Notes: generated by a model not told the origin, from the letters alone. 64,000 bases of DNA from Sediminibacterium sp. (GCA_017983845.1 JAGOAO010000003.1:33719-97718), one strand, 5' to 3'; shown: positions 36,790-45,910, counted from the first letter of the stretch. A program made the numbers and translations.

Positions 36790-38661
36790 ATGTTTCAAAA
36801 ATCCTTAGATCAATTACATGAGTCTGTGCCAGTTCAAAATAAAACTGGCTGGCGAAGACTATTTGCCTTTATTGGCCCTGCTTATCTAGTAAGTGTAGGG
36901 TATATGGATCCAGGTAACTGGGCTACAGATTTACAAGGTGGTGCTGCATTTGGCTTCCAATTAATTTGGATTTTATTGCTAAGCAATATCATGGCCATTC
37001 TGCTGCAGAGCTTGAGTGCGAGATTGGGGATTGTGAGGCGTTTGGACTTGGCTCAAGTGAATAGAGAAACCTATCCCAAATTTGTCAATTTCTGTTTGTA
37101 CGTGTTGGCTGAATTGGCCATTGCTGCAACAGATTTAGCAGAGGTATTGGGAATGGCCATTGGGATTAAATTATTAACTGGCTTGCCTTTAATGTACGGT
37201 ACCATTATCACCGTTACAGATACTTTTTTATTCATGCTACTACAACGTTATGGCATGCGAAAAATGGAAGCTTTTATTTTTGTTTTAGTGGCCACTATTG
37301 GGGGAAGTTTCCTTGCAGAAATGATCATTGCAAAACCCGATTTAGCAGCTGCAGCAAAGGGATTAGTGCCTTCTGCTTTATCTCCTGGGGCTTTGTATAT
37401 TGCGGTAGGTATGATTGGTGCTACCGTAATGCCCCATAATTTATACCTACATTCTGCATTGGTGCAAACAAGAAAGATAGAAAGGACAAGTGCAGGCATT
37501 AAGAAATCATTATGGTATAATTTTATTGATAGTGCCGTGGCATTGAATGCAGCATTTTTTGTGAATGCAGCAATTTTGATTTTAGCTGCAACTGCATTTT
37601 ATCAAACAGGGAATCAGTCCATTGCTAAAATTGAAGAAGCACATGCTTTATTGGCCCCATTGCTAGGTTCTAAGTTAGCACCCATCTTATTTGCTGTGGC
37701 TTTAATTGCTGCAGGGCAAAGCTCCACAGTGACAGGGACTTTGTCTGGACAAATTGTAATGGAAGGTTATTTAAACTTGAGGATGAATCCATGGATCAGA
37801 AGATTGATGACCCGCTTGATTGCTATTATTCCTGCGGTGCTAGTCATTGGTATCATGGGAGAAGGCAGGGTAGACGAGTTGCTCGTTTTTAGTCAAGTGA
37901 TATTGAGTTTGCAATTGGGATTTGCAGTGATACCACTGATTCACTTTGTGAGTGATAAAAAGACAATGGGTGAATTTGCGATACCTAAATGGGTGAAAAT
38001 TTTATCCTGGTTGGTCGCAAGTATTTTGGTGTATTTAAATGCCAATTTAGTGTTTGATTTTGCAAAAGCATTTTTAGTTGGATCGACAGATTTATACATT
38101 AAAATACTATTGGTATGTATCATATTGTTCTTTTTTGTTTTGCTTTTATACATTGTCATTTTCCCAATGATACAGTCCAAGCAAAAACAACAAAGAACTG
38201 CTTTACATGGCGCTGCAGTGGAATTAGATTGGACCCAAGTAGATCCTATAGATCGTATTGCCATTGCGGTTGATTTTACAACAGGGGATGCCAATTTAAT
38301 CAGGTCGGCAATTGCACAAGCGCATCCAGCTTCAACACTCATTTTAATTCATGTGGTAGAAAGTGCCACTGCAAGTTATTTACATGAATCAAGTGATGAC
38401 GAAGAGTCCAGAAAAGACAAAGAAAGACTTGAATTGTATGCCCATTCTTTAAGAGAAAAGGGCTATGCAGTGCGTGTTGAATTAGGCTATAAAAACAGGG
38501 TAAAAGAGATTGTTCGAATTGTAGGTCTAGTTGACGCACAATTGTTAGTTATGGGTGCGCACAGACATCAGGGCTGGAAAGACTACTTCTTTGGCGAAAC
38601 CATCGAATCTGTTCGTCACAAAGTAAGCATGCCTGTTTTAATTGTAAACCATTCTTCCTAA
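36790..38661 (+). CDS. Nramp-type divalent metal transporter fused to a universal stress protein domain
   Basis: Nramp/MntH carriers import Mn2+ or Fe2+ with protons. The first ~430 residues have the membrane helices and both metal motifs: DPGNWATDLQGG in helix 1 and GATVMPHNLYLHSALV in helix 6, plus GQSSTVTGTLSGQIVMEGYL. The remaining ~145 residues form a Usp domain: DRIAIAVDFTTGDANLI at its start and LVMGAHRHQGWKDYFFGETIES with VSMPVLIVNHSS at its end, which is the G-x-H-x-x-G ATP-binding pattern. Total length is 623, against ~420 for plain MntH. The fused Usp domain would face the cytoplasm and may sense ATP or regulate uptake; that is inferred. Confidence 0.92.
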   Translation: MFQKSLDQLHESVPVQNKTGWRRLFAFIGPAYLVSVGYMDPGNWATDLQGGAAFGFQLIWILLLSNIMAILLQSLSARLGIVRRLDLAQVNRETYPKFVNFCLYVLAELAIAATDLAEVLGMAIGIKLLTGLPLMYGTIITVTDTFLFMLLQRYGMRKMEAFIFVLVATIGGSFLAEMIIAKPDLAAAAKGLVPSALSPGALYIAVGMIGATVMPHNLYLHSALVQTRKIERTSAGIKKSLWYNFIDSAVALNAAFFVNAAILILAATAFYQTGNQSIAKIEEAHALLAPLLGSKLAPILFAVALIAAGQSSTVTGTLSGQIVMEGYLNLRMNPWIRRLMTRLIAIIPAVLVIGIMGEGRVDELLVFSQVILSLQLGFAVIPLIHFVSDKKTMGEFAIPKWVKILSWLVASILVYLNANLVFDFAKAFLVGSTDLYIKILLVCIILFFFVLLLYIVIFPMIQSKQKQQRTALHGAAVELDWTQVDPIDRIAIAVDFTTGDANLIRSAIAQAHPASTLILIHVVESATASYLHESSDDEESRKDKERLELYAHSLREKGYAVRVELGYKNRVKEIVRIVGLVDAQLLVMGAHRHQGWKDYFFGETIESVRHKVSMPVLIVNHSS

Positions 38662-38690
38662 TTATCCACCTGCTTTTTGCGTACATTTTG

Positions 38691-38698
38691 TACATTTG
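38691..38698 (+). promoter_or_regulatory. -7 box of icd
   Basis: TACATTTG lies 20 bases before the ATG at 38719. A GTACA-TTT-TGTAC inverted repeat (38681-38693) overlaps it and could be an operator. Confidence 0.5.
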
Positions 38699-38718
38699 CA
38701 GACAAAATTTTAAAACAT

Positions 38719-39948
38719 ATGGGACAGAAAATTAAAGTTGCCAATCCAGTGGTAGAATTGGATGGAGATGAAATGACAAGAATTATTTGGAAATTCATTA
38801 AGGATAAATTGATTTTACCTTATTTAGAGTTGGATATCAAGTATTATGATTTAGGTATGGAGTACCGTGATCAAACCAATGACCAAGTAACCATTGATGC
38901 TGCAAACGCAATCAAGCAATATGGTGTTGGTATCAAATGTGCTACCATCACTCCAGATGAGCAAAGAGTAGAAGAGTTTAAGTTAAAGCAAATGTGGAAG
39001 AGCCCGAATGGCACGATCCGTAATATTTTAGATGGTACCGTATTTCGTGAGCCAATCGTTTGTTCTAATGTACCTCGTTTAGTGCCTAACTGGACAGCAC
39101 CTATTTGTATTGGTCGTCATGCATTTGGAGATCAATACCGTGCAACGGATTTTGTTACAAAAGGAAAAGGAAAGTTAACAGTGAAGTTCGAAGGTGAAGA
39201 TGGAACAGTGCAAGAATTTGAAGTGTTTAATTTTAAAGGAGATGGCGTTGCTATGGCGATGTACAATACCGATGAAAGTATCTATGGATTTGCAAGAGCT
39301 TGTTTCAATCAAGCATTGGCAAAAAAATGGCCTTTGTATTTATCTACAAAGAATACTATTCTAAAGAAATACGACGGACGTTTCAAAGATATTTTTGAAG
39401 ATGTATACCAAGCTGAATTCAAAGCAAAATATGCAGAAGCGGGTATCACTTATGAGCACAGATTAATCGATGATATGGTTGCGAGTGCGTTAAAGTGGAA
39501 TGGTAATTTTGTATGGGCTTGTAAGAACTATGATGGTGATGTACAATCTGATACAGTAGCACAAGGCTTTGGATCTCTAGGTTTAATGACTTCTACATTA
39601 ATTACCCCAGATGGTAAAGTAATGGAAGCAGAAGCAGCGCATGGTACTGTAACGCGTCACTTCCGTGAGCACCAAAAAGGAAACAGAACTTCTACGAACC
39701 CGATTGCATCCATTTTTGCATGGACAAGAGGTTTAGAATTTAGAGGTCAATTGGATAATAACCAAGAGTTGATTCGTTTCTCAAAAGCTTTGGAAGAAGT
39801 TTGTGTTGAAACAGTGGAGTCAGGAATTATGACAAAAGACTTAGCAGTTTGCGTACATGGTAATAAAGTAAAACATGGTGAACACTATGTATATACTGAA
39901 GAGTTCTTAGATGCATTAGATAGCAACCTCCAAAAGAAGCTTGCATAA
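38719..39948 (+). CDS. icd: NADP-dependent isocitrate dehydrogenase (homodimeric, eukaryote-like)
   Basis: Oxidises isocitrate to 2-oxoglutarate in the TCA cycle. The 409-residue product belongs to the subfamily shared with eukaryotic IDH1/IDH2: [13 protein letters not shown] at the N-terminus, [35 protein letters not shown] for substrate binding, [15 protein letters not shown], the metal-binding run [14 protein letters not shown], and [15 protein letters not shown] for NADP. The start at 38719 ([14 protein letters not shown]) is chosen by homology and by the promoter 20 bases before it. An upstream in-frame start at 38677 lies before the promoter. Confidence 0.96.
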   Translation: MGQKIKVANPVVELDGDEMTRIIWKFIKDKLILPYLELDIKYYDLGMEYRDQTNDQVTIDAANAIKQYGVGIKCATITPDEQRVEEFKLKQMWKSPNGTIRNILDGTVFREPIVCSNVPRLVPNWTAPICIGRHAFGDQYRATDFVTKGKGKLTVKFEGEDGTVQEFEVFNFKGDGVAMAMYNTDESIYGFARACFNQALAKKWPLYLSTKNTILKKYDGRFKDIFEDVYQAEFKAKYAEAGITYEHRLIDDMVASALKWNGNFVWACKNYDGDVQSDTVAQGFGSLGLMTSTLITPDGKVMEAEAAHGTVTRHFREHQKGNRTSTNPIASIFAWTRGLEFRGQLDNNQELIRFSKALEEVCVETVESGIMTKDLAVCVHGNKVKHGEHYVYTEEFLDALDSNLQKKLA

Positions 39949-39965
39949 TCGAATTGCATAAGCAT

Positions 39966-39997
39966 AAAAAAAGCCACTCAATTGAGTGGCTTTTTTT
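39966..39997. terminator. Bidirectional terminator between icd and the Cys-rich gene
   Basis: AAGCCACTCAA (39971-39981) is directly followed by TTGAGTGGCTT (39982-39992), a perfect palindrome flanked by A and T runs. It can stop both converging genes. Confidence 0.9.
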
Positions 39998-40008
39998 ATC
40001 GGATTAAA

Positions 40009-40197
40009 TTATCCTTTCTTTTTCATTTCAGCACATTTGCCATCCTTCATACACTTCTTGTCGCATTTGTGTGCTTTAGCTTCTTTTTTAGTATCCTTTT
40101 TGCAATCTTTGCAATCTTTTTTACCACAGTTTGCAGATGCTGTGTTTGCAGCGATCAACAATACAGATGCAAATAATACGGTAGCTAATTTTTTCAT
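40009..40197 (-). CDS. Exported 62-residue Cys/Lys-rich peptide
   Basis: The product starts with a clear signal peptide, MKKLATVLFASVLLIAANTASA, cut near residue 22. The remaining ~40 residues are very rich in Lys and contain six Cys in the order NCGKKDCKDC, HKCDKKC and GKC, plus His43 and two Met. Spacings C-x3-C, C-x2-C, C-x3-C and C-x4-C suggest metal binding, as in metallothionein-like or copper/zinc-buffering peptides, or disulphide pairing in the periplasm. I know no named family for it. The bidirectional terminator downstream and a TAAATTG box upstream support it as a real gene; an opposite-strand frame here is a shadow. Confidence 0.78.
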   Translation of the reverse strand: MKKLATVLFASVLLIAANTASANCGKKDCKDCKKDTKKEAKAHKCDKKCMKDGKCAEMKKKG

Positions 40198-40314
40198 ACT
40201 GTTATTTTTAAGTTGTTAATAAATCTTCTTACATGCAATTTAAGTATTCATGCGGAATTTTGGAATATGTAGAATATGATTTAACTCATTTTTACCTTAA
40301 TTCTTGTCAAATGC

Positions 40315-41964
40315 TTATTTCAATACTTCTAAAATAGGCTTACCAATGGCGCCACTAGGCATCTGAATGCCTAAAAGGGTAGAAACAGTTGGTGCAATAT
40401 CAGTCATGTAGTTGACTGTATTCACTTGGCCTTTTTGAATGCCATTTCCATACCATAATAAGGGGATATGGGCGTCATAATTATAAAACACGCCATGGTT
40501 GGTTCCTGTTGGATAGCCATCCATATAGCCTGACTTAGTTACTATAAATAAGTCACCACTTCTTTGTGGATTATATCCGTTTACAATGCGCTCTCTAAGT
40601 TGTTGCGGAAGCGCAGCAGTAGCAGCTTTACGAGATTCAACTACTTGTAAGATGCCAGGTTTTTGTTCAATAAAACTGCTTACAATTTTAACCAATTTGT
40701 CTTGTGATACACCTAAGCTATCCATTAAAGGGTGGTTAAAATGAAGGTTGTATTCGCCAATTGCTGCAATCAATTTATCATCCAATCCTTGCTTTAATAA
40801 ATGTTGGCCTAATTCTTTTTTTAACCCAGCTTCGCTCACTAGACCACCTGGAATTTTATGTTTTTTAGCAAAATCAGGGATATTGGCAACAGCATGGTCT
40901 GCAGTTAAGAAAACAGTGTAGTTGTTTTTCCCAACTTGTTTGTCTAAACTAGCGAACAGTTGAGCAATCAACGCATCCAATTTAACATAGCCATCTAATG
41001 TTTCCCAAGAATTTGGCCCAAAAGAATGTCCAATATAGTCAGGAGAAGAAAAGCTGATAGCTAGTAAGTCGGTCTTGTCGTCTGCACCCATTTGTTCGTT
41101 GATCAATGCTTTCTCCGCCATTTCTACCACCAATGTGTTACCATAAGGTGTAGAGGCGATTTTGCCATAATCTTTTCCAATAAATTGGGTTAAAGTGTAA
41201 GGGAAGCCTTTTTGTTCTGCGCCTAATGGTGTTGCTTCATAGCTATTGACATCCCCATCACAATTGGCTTCATATACCGATTTTGCTAAACTTAAATTCC
41301 AACCTTTTGCATATAAACTATCTACACGATGTTGCGCATTGAATGCACTAACCCAAGTAGGTAAATTTTTGCCATAATAAGTAGAGCTGATGAAATTTCC
41401 AGATTTACTATCATACCAAAATGCTCCATCTGCACTATGACCTGCAGGAATGATCGCACCTCTGTCCTTAATTGATATACCAATCACTTTGCTTTTAAAG
41501 TTGTTGGCAAGTTTAATCTCATCTCCAATGGTGCTAGTCCAAACATTGACTGGGCTCATTTTGCCTGCAGGACTGCCTTCTACACCCACAGATTGTACAG
41601 TTGCATCTTCCACACAGTACACATTTTTTTGTTTGTAGTTGTCGTACCATTGGTTACCTGTAATACCATGTAAAGAAGGCGTTGAACCTGTGTAAACAGC
41701 AGTATGTCCACATGCTGTTACCGTTGGAACATAAGGGATGAAGTTATTGTTACAGCTTGCACCTTCATTCACAAAGCGCAAAAAGCCCTGTTGGGTAGTA
41801 AAGTGGGCCTTAAATTGATTGATATAATCCCAACGCATTTGATCAACCACAATGCCTACAATGAGTTTAGGCTTGCTTGGACTGCTTGATTGGGTTGGTT
41901 TTTGAGCTTGTGCATTGCTTGTTAAAGTGAATAGGGCAAGGCATAAAATGGAGTAAATACGCAT
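40315..41964 (-). CDS. pafA: PafA-type alkaline phosphatase / phosphodiesterase family protein
   Basis: PafA enzymes of Bacteroidota are periplasmic, zinc-dependent phosphate monoesterases of the alkaline phosphatase superfamily. The 549-residue product has a signal peptide ending near residue 21 (SNAQAQ), then VGIVVDQMRWDYI with the first metal Asp. The nucleophile Thr is in VPTVTACGHTAVYTGS near residue 80, and NWYDN-like QWYDN follows. LLAISFSSPDYIGHSFGP and FLTADHAVANI give the other metal ligands, with a late NHGVFYNYDAHIPL. The ATG at 41964 is preferred to the GTG at 41970. Role: phosphate scavenging. Confidence 0.88.
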   Translation of the reverse strand: MRIYSILCLALFTLTSNAQAQKPTQSSSPSKPKLIVGIVVDQMRWDYINQFKAHFTTQQGFLRFVNEGASCNNNFIPYVPTVTACGHTAVYTGSTPSLHGITGNQWYDNYKQKNVYCVEDATVQSVGVEGSPAGKMSPVNVWTSTIGDEIKLANNFKSKVIGISIKDRGAIIPAGHSADGAFWYDSKSGNFISSTYYGKNLPTWVSAFNAQHRVDSLYAKGWNLSLAKSVYEANCDGDVNSYEATPLGAEQKGFPYTLTQFIGKDYGKIASTPYGNTLVVEMAEKALINEQMGADDKTDLLAISFSSPDYIGHSFGPNSWETLDGYVKLDALIAQLFASLDKQVGKNNYTVFLTADHAVANIPDFAKKHKIPGGLVSEAGLKKELGQHLLKQGLDDKLIAAIGEYNLHFNHPLMDSLGVSQDKLVKIVSSFIEQKPGILQVVESRKAATAALPQQLRERIVNGYNPQRSGDLFIVTKSGYMDGYPTGTNHGVFYNYDAHIPLLWYGNGIQKGQVNTVNYMTDIAPTVSTLLGIQMPSGAIGKPILEVLK

Positions 41965-42026
41965 GTTCACATGATTTTAGAACTGCAATTTAGTGATAAT
42001 TATAGGCTTGGGAACCTAAAAAATCT

Positions 42027-42034
42027 TAAATTTG
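42027..42034 (+). promoter_or_regulatory. -7 box of the alpha-oxoamine synthase gene
   Basis: TAAATTTG matches the consensus exactly and lies 19 bases before the ATG. Confidence 0.55.
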
Positions 42035-42053
42035 CACCTATAATTACAAACCT

Positions 42054-43310
42054 ATGGCAGATATATTTGAAAGACTGATCAAAAACTACGGACCAATTGG
42101 TCAACATCGTGAAAGAGCACATGGCTATTTTGCATTCCCAAAACTAGAAGGAGAAGTAGGCTCGAAGATGAAATTTAGAGGTCAAGAAATGATTGTTTGG
42201 AGTTTAAACAATTACTTAGGCTTAGCGAATCATCCAGAAGTGCGTGCCGCAGATGCCGCTGGTTCTGCTCAATATGGTTTAGCCTTGCCAATGGGTGCAA
42301 GAATGATGAGTGGAAATAGTGATTTGCACGAACAATTAGAAAAAGAATTAGCTGAATTTGTACATAAGGAAGATTCAATTTTGATGAACTATGGATACCA
42401 AGGCATCATGAGTGCCATTGATGCCATCTGTGGCCGTCACGATGTGGTGGTATACGATGCAGAATGTCATGCATGTATCATTGATGCATTGAGAATGATT
42501 CCAGGTCATCGTTTTGTGTTCAAACACAATGACGTGGAAGATTGCGAAAAACAATTATTGAGAGCACAGGCTTTGGTGGACAAGCAACAGTCAGGTGGTG
42601 TATTGGTAATTACTGAAGGGGTATTTGGTATGGCTGGTGACCAAGGTAAATTAAAAGAGATTGCTGCATTGAAAAAGAAAGTGCCTTTCCGTTTATTAGT
42701 AGATGATGCACATGGATTTGGTACATTAGGTAAAACAGGTGCTGGTGCAGGCGAGGAGCAAGGATGTCAAGACGAAATTGATTTATACTTCTCTACCTTT
42801 GCAAAGAGTATGGCATCCATTGGTGCGTTCATGGCAGGACCAAGAACCATCATTGATTATATCCGTTACAATATTCGTTCTCAGATCTTTGCTAAGAGTT
42901 TACCAATGCCTTATGTAGTAGGTAACTTAAAGCGTCTTGAATTATTAAGATCTACGCCAGAATTAAAAGACAATTTGTGGAAGAATGCTTTGGCATTACA
43001 AAATGGATTGAAAGAAAAGGGTTTTGATATTGGTAAAACAGATTCAGTGGTTACTCCAGTTTACATGAAAGGTGGAGTAGAAGAAGCAACAGCCATGGTG
43101 ATGGACATTAGAGAGAATTATAAAATATTCTGTTCTATTGTAGTATATCCAGTGATTCCTAAAGGGCATATCATTTATCGATTGATTCCAACTGCTGTAC
43201 ATACACAGGAGGAAATTGATTTGACATTAAAAGCGTTTAGTGAAACTAAGGCGAAGTTAGATGCAGGTGCTTATAAAGTAGCTGAAATTCCTGATATGGC
43301 GAATAAATAA
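42054..43310 (+). CDS. Alpha-oxoamine synthase family PLP enzyme (Kbl/BioF/SPT-like)
   Basis: Members condense an amino acid with an acyl-CoA: KBL (glycine), BioF (alanine) and serine palmitoyltransferase. The 418-residue product has the full fold: WSLNNYLGLANHPEV, ALPMGARMMSGNSDLHEQLE, NYGYQGIMSAIDAICG, the PLP-ring His/Asp segments DAECHACIIDA and LLVDDAHGFGTLGKTGAG, and the PLP-binding Lys in TFAKSMASIGAF. It does not show the GSRFLNGT segment typical of Bacteroidota serine palmitoyltransferases, so the exact substrate is open. It is a single gene with its own promoter and terminators. Confidence 0.86.
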   Translation: MADIFERLIKNYGPIGQHRERAHGYFAFPKLEGEVGSKMKFRGQEMIVWSLNNYLGLANHPEVRAADAAGSAQYGLALPMGARMMSGNSDLHEQLEKELAEFVHKEDSILMNYGYQGIMSAIDAICGRHDVVVYDAECHACIIDALRMIPGHRFVFKHNDVEDCEKQLLRAQALVDKQQSGGVLVITEGVFGMAGDQGKLKEIAALKKKVPFRLLVDDAHGFGTLGKTGAGAGEEQGCQDEIDLYFSTFAKSMASIGAFMAGPRTIIDYIRYNIRSQIFAKSLPMPYVVGNLKRLELLRSTPELKDNLWKNALALQNGLKEKGFDIGKTDSVVTPVYMKGGVEEATAMVMDIRENYKIFCSIVVYPVIPKGHIIYRLIPTAVHTQEEIDLTLKAFSETKAKLDAGAYKVAEIPDMANK

Positions 43311-43324
43311 AATAGAACAATTGG

Positions 43325-43346
43325 CTCAGATTCAATTCTGAGTTTT
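43325..43346 (+). terminator. First hairpin after the alpha-oxoamine synthase gene
   Basis: CTCAGA and TCTGAG pair around a six-base loop, with four T residues after. It is weaker than the next one. Confidence 0.5.
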
Positions 43347-43364
43347 AATAACAAAATGCAATCA

Positions 43365-43396
43365 AATGAGTCTCCCCAAAGAGGCTCATTTTTTTT
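43365..43396 (+). terminator. Main terminator after the alpha-oxoamine synthase gene
   Basis: AATGAGTCTC and GAGGCTCATT form a ten-pair stem (one G-T), followed by eight T residues. Confidence 0.9.
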
Positions 43397-43426
43397 GTGT
43401 AGATGGATAGAAAGAATCAGCCAATT

Positions 43427-44362
43427 TTAATTAAAATAATCTATTTGATCTTGTTCTTTTTTGAGCACTTCAATACTCACGTTTAATTCAAAACCAATCA
43501 ACAAGATTAAGGCATTGATGTATATTAAAGTCATCACCACTAGAACGGTTCCAATAGAACCATAAATTTTACTATAGCTGCCAAAATTGTTCACCCAGTA
43601 AGAGAAGCCTAAAGTGGTGGCCAACATCAGTGCAGTAGATAAGATGGCGCCAGGAGAGAGCAAGGCCCATTTTTCTTTTACATGAGGTGCAAATTTGTAA
43701 ATAAATGCATTGCCATAAAATAGCAATAAGATAATCACAGTCCATCGAATGACATTCCAATAAGGCAATATTTCTTTTCTTTTGATATCAAAAACATCTC
43801 TTAATAATGTCGTCAATTGATCCTGTCCAATGAGTACCAGTAAGCTCGCAAAAACAAGGAGCATTAAAATTAAAGTTAAACGAAGGGCGCGCATTCTTTG
43901 ATGTAAAAAGAAGGGCTTGTTTTGCATGATGGATTTATCAAAGCTTCGAATAATACCTGTCATGGCATTGGACGCGTAAAATAATAATAAAAGGAAACCG
44001 AAAGAAAAGATACCAACGTGCTGACTTAATAAGTCGTTGATGATATCCATGATAAATCGGTAGGTACTTGTATTAGGAGAAATGTCTTTAAAGATGGAAA
44101 GAATCTGTTTTTTTATTTTAAAGCTCGTTGGAAAATAAGGAATGATTGAGAATAAAAATAAAAACGCAGCAGGCAAAGCCATGATGAGGTTAAAGGAAAT
44201 AGCCGATGCGCGATCATAAAGTCCAATGGTGTTCAATTGTTTAAAAAGAAACTGCAGTAATTGAAATAAGTTTACCTGCTCGAAACCTGGCACAATAATG
44301 CGCTTCGCCTTTTTTTTAGCAAATAATACAGGGGTAAGTAGGTATCGTAAAACTTCTTTCAA
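43427..44362 (-). CDS. YihY/BrkB family inner membrane protein
   Basis: The 311-residue product has six hydrophobic helices and the YihY pattern: KRIIVPGFEQVNLFQLLQF, then YDRASAISFNLIMALPAAFLFLFS, FYASNAMTGIIRSFDKS, and the late SKIYGSIGTVLVVMTLIYINALILLIGFELN. The family was once called ribonuclease BN, but its members are now considered membrane proteins of uncertain function. The start is a TTG at 44362; homologues begin at about this place. The TTG coincides with a TAAATTTG sequence, so a later GTG at 44290 is possible. It follows mltG by 49 bases. Confidence 0.88.
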   Translation of the reverse strand: MKEVLRYLLTPVLFAKKKAKRIIVPGFEQVNLFQLLQFLFKQLNTIGLYDRASAISFNLIMALPAAFLFLFSIIPYFPTSFKIKKQILSIFKDISPNTSTYRFIMDIINDLLSQHVGIFSFGFLLLLFYASNAMTGIIRSFDKSIMQNKPFFLHQRMRALRLTLILMLLVFASLLVLIGQDQLTTLLRDVFDIKRKEILPYWNVIRWTVIILLLFYGNAFIYKFAPHVKEKWALLSPGAILSTALMLATTLGFSYWVNNFGSYSKIYGSIGTVLVVMTLIYINALILLIGFELNVSIEVLKKEQDQIDYFN

Positions 44363-44411
44363 ATTTATTTGGGGTGTTTTTAAGCTATCTAATTGAACTG
44401 ATTTTTATGTT

Positions 44412-45443
44412 TTAATTGGTTTTTTGCTTTACTTTCTTTGCTTGGTACTCGTCTAATTTTTTTTGGTATTCTTTTGCGTAACGATCATGTTCTGCATAGT
44501 TGGTACTAAAATGATGGTATCCGCTAAAGTCGGCCTTGGCTACAAAGTAAATATAATCAGTTTTAGGGGCATCTAATACTAAGTCGATGGTTTTAGCTGC
44601 TGGCGTACAAATAGGACCAGGAGGCAGGCCTTTTACACGGTAAGTGTTATAAGGAGAAGCGTTGGTTAAATATTTTTCGTAAATGCGTGTGATGGTAAAA
44701 TCCTGCATCGCATATTTAATCGTTGGACAAGCTTGTAAGGGCATCTGTTGTTTCAACCTATTTTGATACACACTTGCAATTAAAGATTTGTCAGAGTCGA
44801 AATTGGTTTCTTCTTCAACGATAGATGCCAAAGTGTAAATTTGGTCTTGACTCATTCCTTTTGCAGCTGCTTTTTGAATGCGATTGTTTTGACTCCAGAA
44901 ATGAATTTGTGCTTTTTGTAGTTTACTTAAAATCTGTGACATAGAACTACTCCAATAGAACTCGTAGGTATTTGGAATGAGCATTGTAAATAACTGAGTT
45001 GTATCTGTATCAAAGGCTTTTAATGAGTCATTACTTGATAAAAAAGTCAAGACTGTTGCACTGTCTTTTTCAAATTGTTCGGCAATTAATTGCGCCAATT
45101 CCCCTTTCGTGCGCACTTTATTCAGTACTAATTTCACAGTCGCCTGTCGATTGTTTCTAAGCATTCTAACTATATTCAACAAACTTGTATTTCTCTTGAC
45201 CATAAATCTGCCCGATTTCATTCGGTCTTCCACTTTTAATAAGTTGGCGATCAACTTAAAAGTCCAAGGTTCTCTGATGATTTTTTTAGCCATCAAAGTG
45301 TCGGTTAGCGCATCTAGTCCATCAGTGCCTTTTGTATAGTTAAAACTAGTCTGTGTTTTTTCAAAATGAGTACTATTGATAAAAACGGAATAACCTAGGT
45401 AAACAAAGAGGGCAAGGAACAGTATGAAGAATAGTTTTTTCAC
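44412..45443 (-). CDS. mltG: Endolytic murein transglycosylase MltG
   Basis: Cuts nascent peptidoglycan strands in the membrane and sets glycan chain length. The product (343 residues with the GTG at 45443) has one N-terminal membrane helix (KKLFFILFLALFVYLGYSVF) and the YceG/MltG domain. Visible motifs are LTASIVEEETNFDSDKSLIASVYQNRL with the catalytic Glu, LQACPTIKYAM, YNTYRVKGLPPGPICTP, and YIYFVAKADFSGYHHFSTNYAEH. A TTG at 45494 would add 17 polar residues, but the GTG puts the membrane helix at the start as usual. It lies beyond the secG terminator. Confidence 0.93.
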   Translation of the reverse strand: MKKLFFILFLALFVYLGYSVFINSTHFEKTQTSFNYTKGTDGLDALTDTLMAKKIIREPWTFKLIANLLKVEDRMKSGRFMVKRNTSLLNIVRMLRNNRQATVKLVLNKVRTKGELAQLIAEQFEKDSATVLTFLSSNDSLKAFDTDTTQLFTMLIPNTYEFYWSSSMSQILSKLQKAQIHFWSQNNRIQKAAAKGMSQDQIYTLASIVEEETNFDSDKSLIASVYQNRLKQQMPLQACPTIKYAMQDFTITRIYEKYLTNASPYNTYRVKGLPPGPICTPAAKTIDLVLDAPKTDYIYFVAKADFSGYHHFSTNYAEHDRYAKEYQKKLDEYQAKKVKQKTN

Positions 45444-45493
45444 TGGATGAATTGGTTCGTTAAATGGGATATTGTTTGATCCTTCAAAATACA

Positions 45494-45523
45494 ATAAAAA
45501 TCCCCACCATTTGGATGGTGGGG
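45494..45523 (-). terminator. Terminator of secG
   Basis: CCCCACCAT and ATGGTGGGG pair around a four-base loop; on the minus strand ATTTTTATTG follows. Confidence 0.85.
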
Positions 45524-45568
45524 AAAAATACTATTGAAAAAGAATGAGTTCACATTCTTCTAGAAAAT

Positions 45569-45910
45569 TTATTTCTTGTTGGTATCCGCAGCCACTGGTG
45601 CTGGAGGAGGTGCAACTTGAGTAGCTGGACTTGTTGTAGTTGAAGTATTTACTTTATCTAAAACACTATTGCTACTAGCAGTATTGCCACTTAAGAAAAG
45701 GGTAGATGTAATCGCTAAAACTGCAATGATAGAAGCAAAAATCCATGTGCCTTTTTCAAGTACATCTGTTGTTTGCTTTACACCCATGAAATTATTACTC
45801 AATCCACCTACATTGGCATTCAAACCACCACCTTTCGGATTTTGAATCAATACCATGAATCCTAATGCCACACAAGCCACTACGATTAATATTAAAAAGA
45901 AAGTTATCAT
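45569..45910 (-). CDS. secG: Preprotein translocase subunit SecG
   Basis: A small subunit of the SecYEG channel. The 113-residue product has two membrane helices (TFFLILIVVACVALGFMVLIQ and TWIFASIIAVLAITSTLFL) with the loop QNPKGGGLNANVGGLSNNFMGVKQTTD between them, the SecG signature. A Thr/Pro/Ala-rich cytoplasmic tail follows, as in other Bacteroidota. The start overlaps the TPR gene by four bases. Confidence 0.95.
   Translation of the reverse strand: MITFFLILIVVACVALGFMVLIQNPKGGGLNANVGGLSNNFMGVKQTTDVLEKGTWIFASIIAVLAITSTLFLSGNTASSNSVLDKVNTSTTTSPATQVAPPPAPVAADTNKK

Noticed and set aside
39982-40219. Plus-strand hydrophobic frames over the Cys-rich peptide gene
   Set aside because: They run through the icd terminator, and the minus strand holds a proper signal peptide and Cys pattern.
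43360-43395. The hairpin after the alpha-oxoamine synthase gene as a terminator for yihY as well
   Set aside because: On the minus strand the stem is not followed by a T run, so it serves only the plus-strand gene.
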